A DNA stretch of 32,064 bases from Manganibacter manganicus (GTDB lineage: Bacteria; Pseudomonadota; Alphaproteobacteria; Rhizobiales; Rhizobiaceae). The translations under genes were made by a program, and so were the position numbers. The notes beneath the pieces are model-generated. The model did not search any database. It saw nothing but the letters and a program-made list of their open reading frames with translations, and was not told the origin of the DNA. The stretch covers positions 1-32,064 of the forward strand of contig NZ_MDET01000029.1 in assembly GCF_002075885.1 (NCBI RefSeq), given 5' to 3'. Position 1 is the first letter of the stretch. Every line of letters begins with the position of its first letter. Below, piece by piece: positions 30,384 through 32,064 of this stretch.

Positions 30384-32063
30384 TCAGCTCAGGCCTTCGA
30401 TCTGGCCGTCGGCGTTGAGGCGGATGTTTTCCGACGACGGCTTCGAGGGCAGGCCCGGCATGGTCATGATCTCGCCGCAGATCGCCACCACGAAGCCGGC
30501 ACCCGCCGAAAGCCGCACCTCGCGCACCGGCACCACATGGCCGGTCGGCGCGCCGCGCAGGTTCGGGTCGGTCGAGAACGAATATTGCGTCTTGGCCATG
30601 CAGATCGGCAGATTGCCGTAACCCTGCTTTTCCCACTGGTGCAACTGGTCGCGCACGCTCTTGTCGGCAATCGCGCCTTCGCCGCGATAGACGCGCTTGA
30701 CGATGGTGTCGATCTTGTCGAACAGGCCCAGATCGTCCGGATAAAGCGGCGAAAACTGCGAAGCACCCGACTCGGCAAGCTGCACAACCTTCTTGGCCAG
30801 ATCTTCGGCGCCCGCCGAGCCATTGGCCCAGTGCCTGCACACGATCGCGTCGGCATTGAGCGTCTTGACGTAATCCTGCAGCGCCTTGATCTCGGCATCG
30901 GTGTCGGAATGGAAGTGGTTGATCGCCACCACCACGGGCACGCCGAACTCGTGCACGTTCTCGATATGGCGGCCAAGGTTCGGGCAGCCCTTCTTCACCG
31001 CCTCGACATTCTCCGCACCCAGATCGTCCTTCTTGACCCCGCCATTCATCTTCATGGCGCGAACCGTCGCCACGATGACCGCCGCCGCCGGCTTCAGCCC
31101 CGCCTTGCGGCACTTGATGTCAAAAAACTTCTCCGCACCCAGGTCGGCGCCGAAGCCGGCCTCCGTCACCACATATTCGCCAAGCTTCAGCGCCGTGGTC
31201 GTGGCCATCACCGAGTTGCAGCCATGGGCGATATTGGCGAACGGGCCGCCATGCACGAAGGCCGGGTTGTTCTCCAGCGTCTGCACAAGGTTCGGCTGAA
31301 GCGCGTCCTTGAGCAGAACCGCCATCGCGCCCGGCGCCTTGAGGTCACGCGCGAACACCGGCGTCTTGTCGCGCCGATAGGCCACGATGATGTCGCCGAG
31401 CCGCTTTTCCAGATCCTTCAAATCGCGCGACAGGCACAGGATCGCCATCACTTCGGAGGCAACCGTGATGTCGAAGCCGGCCTCGCGCGGATAGCCGTTG
31501 GCCACCCCGCCCAGCGAGCACACGATCTGGCGCAGCGCCCGGTCGTTCATGTCCATCACCCGCCGCCACGTCACCCGGCGCGTGTCGATGCCAAGCTCGT
31601 TGCCCCAATAGATGTGGTTGTCGAGCAGCGCCGAAAGCAGGTTGTGGGCCGAGGTGATGGCGTGGAAGTCGCCGGTGAAGTGCAAATTCATGTCGTCCAT
31701 TGGCACGACCTGGGCATAGCCGCCGCCGGCCGCACCGCCCTTCATGCCGAAGTTCGGCCCGAGCGAGGCCTCGCGAATGCAGATCACGGCCTTCTTGCCG
31801 ATCCGGTTCAGCCCGTCGCCAAGCCCAACCGTCGTCGTCGTCTTGCCCTCGCCCGCAGGCGTCGGGTTGATCGCCGTCACAAGGATCAGCTTGCCATCCG
31901 GCTTGCCCTGCACCGATCTGATGAAATCAGCCGAAACCTTCGCCTTGTCGTGTCCGTAAGGCAGCAAATGCTCGTCCGATATCCCGATCTTCGCCCCAAT
32001 CTCCTGGATCGGCTTCTTCTTCGCTGCGCGCGCTATCTCGATGTCGCTCTTGAATTCCGCCAT
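30384..32063 (-). CDS. fhs: Formate-tetrahydrofolate ligase
   Basis: Fhs (10-formyl-THF synthetase) uses ATP to join formate to tetrahydrofolate in one-carbon metabolism. The complete 559-residue gene starts at 32063, one base from the window edge. Family landmarks include the P-loop INPTPAGEGKTTTT near residue 66, REASLGPNFGMKGGAAGGGYAQVVPM, HFTGDFHAITSAHNLLSA, and FVHGGPFANIAHGCNS with the substrate-binding loop. The C-terminal CGEIMTMPGLPSKPS segment is also present. The length agrees with family members. Its promoter lies outside the window. Confidence 0.96.
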   Translation of the reverse strand: MAEFKSDIEIARAAKKKPIQEIGAKIGISDEHLLPYGHDKAKVSADFIRSVQGKPDGKLILVTAINPTPAGEGKTTTTVGLGDGLNRIGKKAVICIREASLGPNFGMKGGAAGGGYAQVVPMDDMNLHFTGDFHAITSAHNLLSALLDNHIYWGNELGIDTRRVTWRRVMDMNDRALRQIVCSLGGVANGYPREAGFDITVASEVMAILCLSRDLKDLEKRLGDIIVAYRRDKTPVFARDLKAPGAMAVLLKDALQPNLVQTLENNPAFVHGGPFANIAHGCNSVMATTTALKLGEYVVTEAGFGADLGAEKFFDIKCRKAGLKPAAAVIVATVRAMKMNGGVKKDDLGAENVEAVKKGCPNLGRHIENVHEFGVPVVVAINHFHSDTDAEIKALQDYVKTLNADAIVCRHWANGSAGAEDLAKKVVQLAESGASQFSPLYPDDLGLFDKIDTIVKRVYRGEGAIADKSVRDQLHQWEKQGYGNLPICMAKTQYSFSTDPNLRGAPTGHVVPVREVRLSAGAGFVVAICGEIMTMPGLPSKPSSENIRLNADGQIEGLS

Positions 32064-32064
32064 G

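Noticed and set aside
1..32064. CRISPR arrays, rRNA genes, origins or riboswitches
   Set aside because: I saw no regularly spaced repeats, rRNA-like sequence or conserved riboswitch core in the window; the only RNA gene found is tRNA-Met.

Overview
The window looks like a piece of chromosome from an alphaproteobacterium of the order Hyphomicrobiales, in the Brucellaceae/Phyllobacteriaceae neighbourhood. The evidence is a full CtrA cell-cycle locus (sciP, ctrA, chpT, eipA), a fused anthranilate synthase trpE(G) of 729 residues behind a three-tryptophan leader peptide, a long-form leuA, and high-GC coding sequence. The genus cannot be fixed from the sequence alone.

The left edge (1-1399) is mobile DNA. 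It holds the 3' end of an IS21-family element with istB, inserted into a tyrosine-recombinase (integrase) gene whose start lies 91 bp from the 3' end of an elongator tRNA-Met. This looks like the end of an integrative element that used the tRNA as its attachment site and was later damaged by the IS. From about 1400 rightwards the content is ordinary chromosomal.

Region 1661-4000 carries a Gfo/Idh/MocA oxidoreductase and mnmA (tRNA 2-thiolation). Region 4100-9950 is the cell-cycle and envelope block. It has sciP with phased CtrA-like half-sites, a stand-alone glutamine amidotransferase, fliJ, ctrA with a dense GANTC cluster upstream, chpT, eipA and a membrane-anchored coiled-coil protein. Region 9950-16900 is a run of single housekeeping or stress genes: SpoU methyltransferase, ArsR regulator, HugZ-like haem protein, short-chain dehydrogenase, GNAT acetyltransferase, glutathionyl-hydroquinone-reductase-like GST, NUDIX hydrolase and metallophosphoesterase. 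Several of these are packed convergently with almost no spacer.

Region 16989-25770 is mostly on the minus strand. It has an unusual DNA-binding-like/TPR membrane protein, then leuA preceded by a previously unannotated-looking Leu-rich leader peptide and attenuator, an AbrB-family permease, a small monooxygenase-like protein, a CDF metal exporter, and trpE(G). The CDF gene starts 8 bp after trpE(G). trpE(G) has its own trpL attenuator and a promoter whose predicted start coincides with the leader AUG. Region 25790-28960 is a three-gene ABC export operon (NEW3-domain envelope protein, ATPase, permease). The right edge has an M14-family deacylase and a complete fhs (formate-tetrahydrofolate ligase).

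The most interesting signals are regulatory: the four half-sites at exact 11-bp steps before sciP, five GANTC sites in 77 bp before ctrA, and the two amino-acid attenuators. The NEW3/ABC operon and the orphan DNA-binding/TPR protein are the best candidates for undescribed function.
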